Origin: Polyangiaceae bacterium
Lineage (GTDB): Bacteria > Myxococcota_A > Polyangia > Polyangiales > Polyangiaceae
Direction of reading: 5' to 3'
NCBI GenBank assembly: GCA_013361525.1
Contig: JABFXY010000106.1
Location: forward strand, 62,001 to 126,000
DNA: 64,000 nucleotides
Shown here: positions 62,825 through 64,000 of the stretch, one piece after another
Numbering within the stretch: position 1 is the first letter of the stretch
Layout: every line of letters starts with the position of its first letter
Notes under the pieces: model-generated
Told to the model about the DNA's origin: nothing
Databases searched by the model: none
Seen by the model: the letters and a program-made list of their open reading frames with translations, nothing else
Translations under genes and position numbers: made by a program

Positions 62825-64000
62825 ATGGTGGATATGAGCGCGAGCGGGTTGGGTGTGGGGAGGGCATTGCTGCAATTTCTCCCCCCCGGCCCCCCTCACT
62901 TCGTGAGGGGGGTGAGGGGTGTGGCGTGGGTCGTCGCTGTGCTCTGCCTTTCGGCGTGCGAAACGCCCGAGCCCCAGCCGAAGGGGCCGGTGAATGCGTG
63001 GGCCTATCAAACCGGAATGCCGCCGGCGACAGCGCCCGTTGCGTCCGGCTCCGCCACAGCGCCGGCGGTCAGCGCCAGCGCCCCTGCGACCGCCGAGCCC
63101 GCGCCGCCCATCAAACCGAAGAAGCTCGCGCGCGGCGACGGATCGCCGCAGGACGACGAGCTCGCCGAGGCCGACGCCCTCTTCGACAAGGATGATTGGG
63201 CCGGCGCCGAGGCTGCGTATCGCAAAGCCATGCAGGTCGCGCCCAAAGATCCGGCGCCCATCGTCGGCTTCGCGCGCGCCCGCCTCGCGAAAGACTCGGT
63301 GCCCGTCGACTTCAACTCCGCGCCCAACAACGCCACGCTCAAAGGCATGATTGCTGAGCTCAAGCGCGCGGTGAAGCTCGACGACAAGTACGCGCCCGCC
63401 CAGCTCGAGCTCGGCCGCGCCCTCCTCGTCCAGGGCAAAGCCGACGACGCCATGGTCGCCATTCGCAAATCCATCGAGCTCGACCCCAGCGAGCCCGAAG
63501 CCCAATCCGCATTCGGCGTGGCCCTGCTCGCCAAAGGCGACCTTCAGGGCGCAACCGTCGCCCTCAAGAAGGCCGCCAACCTCGACCCCGGATCCGCCGC
63601 GCGCCAATCCAACCTCGGCACCGCCCTCTTCGCGTCGGGCAACGTCATCGAGGCCATTGCCGCGTACGAAAAGGCCATCAAGCTCGCGCCCAACGACCCC
63701 GGGACCCTCAGCGACCTCGGCACCGCGCACCTGGCGCAGAACCAACCCGACGAGGCCATCAAGTACCTCGAAAAGGCGTCCACCCTCGCGCCCAAGAACG
63801 CCGCGATCGTCCAGAATCTCGCGTACGCCAATCACCTCAAAGGCCAATTCGACAAAGCCCAAAAACTGTACGAAGAGGCCATCAAGCTCGACGACAAGCT
63901 CGTCTCCGCGTGGATCAACCTAGGTAACCTCCACGCCCAACGCGGCAAACTCCCCGAGGCCAAAGCCGCGTATGAAAAGGCCAAAGCCATCGATCCCACC
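62825..64000 (+). CDS. TPR-repeat lipoprotein (3' end beyond window)
   Basis: 392 residues in frame up to the window edge, no stop reached. ATG 62825, then a leader encoded by a dispersed repeat (ALLQFLPPGPPHFVRGVRGV), followed by AWVVAVLCLSAC with lipobox Cys at residue 45. A Pro/Ala/Ser spacer precedes at least seven TPR units with the pattern AxxxYEKAIKLxPxDPxxxxxLGxxxxxxGxxxEA, for example NLGTALFASGNVIEAIAAYE. TPR lipoproteins act as envelope scaffolds. It begins 3 bp after spoVR and is probably in that operon. Starts inside the repeat (GTG) are possible. Confidence 0.9.
   Translation, partial: MVDMSASGLGVGRALLQFLPPGPPHFVRGVRGVAWVVAVLCLSACETPEPQPKGPVNAWAYQTGMPPATAPVASGSATAPAVSASAPATAEPAPPIKPKKLARGDGSPQDDELAEADALFDKDDWAGAEAAYRKAMQVAPKDPAPIVGFARARLAKDSVPVDFNSAPNNATLKGMIAELKRAVKLDDKYAPAQLELGRALLVQGKADDAMVAIRKSIELDPSEPEAQSAFGVALLAKGDLQGATVALKKAANLDPGSAARQSNLGTALFASGNVIEAIAAYEKAIKLAPNDPGTLSDLGTAHLAQNQPDEAIKYLEKASTLAPKNAAIVQNLAYANHLKGQFDKAQKLYEEAIKLDDKLVSAWINLGNLHAQRGKLPEAKAAYEKAKAIDPT
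62866..62920 (+). repeat. Dispersed palindromic repeat, copy C (inside a coding region)
   Basis: TTGCTGCAATTTCTCCCCCC followed by CCCCTCAC-TTC-GTGAGGGG, the clearest copy of the internal palindrome. It shares its 5' part with copies at 23857 and 35255 and is read in a different frame from copy A. Confidence 0.8.

Overview
The window is GC-rich chromosomal DNA from what looks like a myxobacterium (Myxococcota, probably a Polyangia-type lineage). That placement is an inference. It rests on a eukaryote-like Ser/Thr kinase next to an FHA-sigma54 activator, many lipoproteins with Gly-rich linkers and cysteine-rich repeats, paired PilT-type ATPases, and a GAF/CheY and FHA-GGDEF signalling set. Genes are dense. 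Adjacent genes often overlap by 1-4 bases (ATGA, GTGA or TTGA), and no stretch longer than 300 bases lacks a gene.

Layout. 1-5 kb: PspA (cut by the left edge) with a YbjN-like partner, then a kinase / FHA-sigma54 activator / HD hydrolase run. 5-19 kb: an accessory region with LuxR, LysR and GntR-TetR regulators, an old-yellow-enzyme reductase, two flavin monooxygenases, a lectin-like lipoprotein, an RCC1-repeat protein and a CPBP protease, plus a selenocysteine tRNA (selC). 19-25 kb: selB, then a predicted outer-membrane barrel whose leader forms a large RNA hairpin, and an Ig-like lipoprotein. 25-29 kb: murein endopeptidase, tRNA-Pro(GGG), BrkB-type membrane protein, and a UXS-like dehydratase that has lost its catalytic Tyr and Lys. 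29-34 kb: a compact minus-strand run of ribosomal protein S21, glycosyltransferase, DUF1330 protein and a cereblon-like CULT-domain protein, downstream of an MscS channel and a Cys-rich lipoprotein. 34-39 kb: Fur-family regulator, rubrerythrin, Fe-S oxidoreductase, DUF3501, thioesterase and RpiA, which looks like a peroxide/redox-stress cluster followed by housekeeping genes. 39-47 kb: two PilT-like ATPases, ArgH, type 2 IPP isomerase, GAF protein and CheY. 47-56 kb: GlnE, a degenerate phosphoesterase, FHA-GGDEF cyclase, DUF6585-like membrane protein and a lipid-anchored GH31 glycosidase. 56-64 kb: two paralogous Cys-rich lipoproteins, a polysaccharide deacetylase, DUF444 (YeaH-like) with SpoVR, and a TPR lipoprotein cut by the right edge.

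Cross-cutting points. selC and selB together mean the organism very probably decodes UGA as selenocysteine, although selA, selD and any selenoprotein lie outside what I could identify here. A dispersed palindromic repeat family occurs three times, and two copies are read as protein in the leader of unrelated lipoproteins, in different reading frames. Two other inverted repeats sit exactly between convergent genes and may act as terminators. The items I would look at first are the S21-GT4-DUF1330-CULT unit, the repeat-derived lipoprotein leaders, the structured leader after selB, and the UXS-like pseudo-enzyme.
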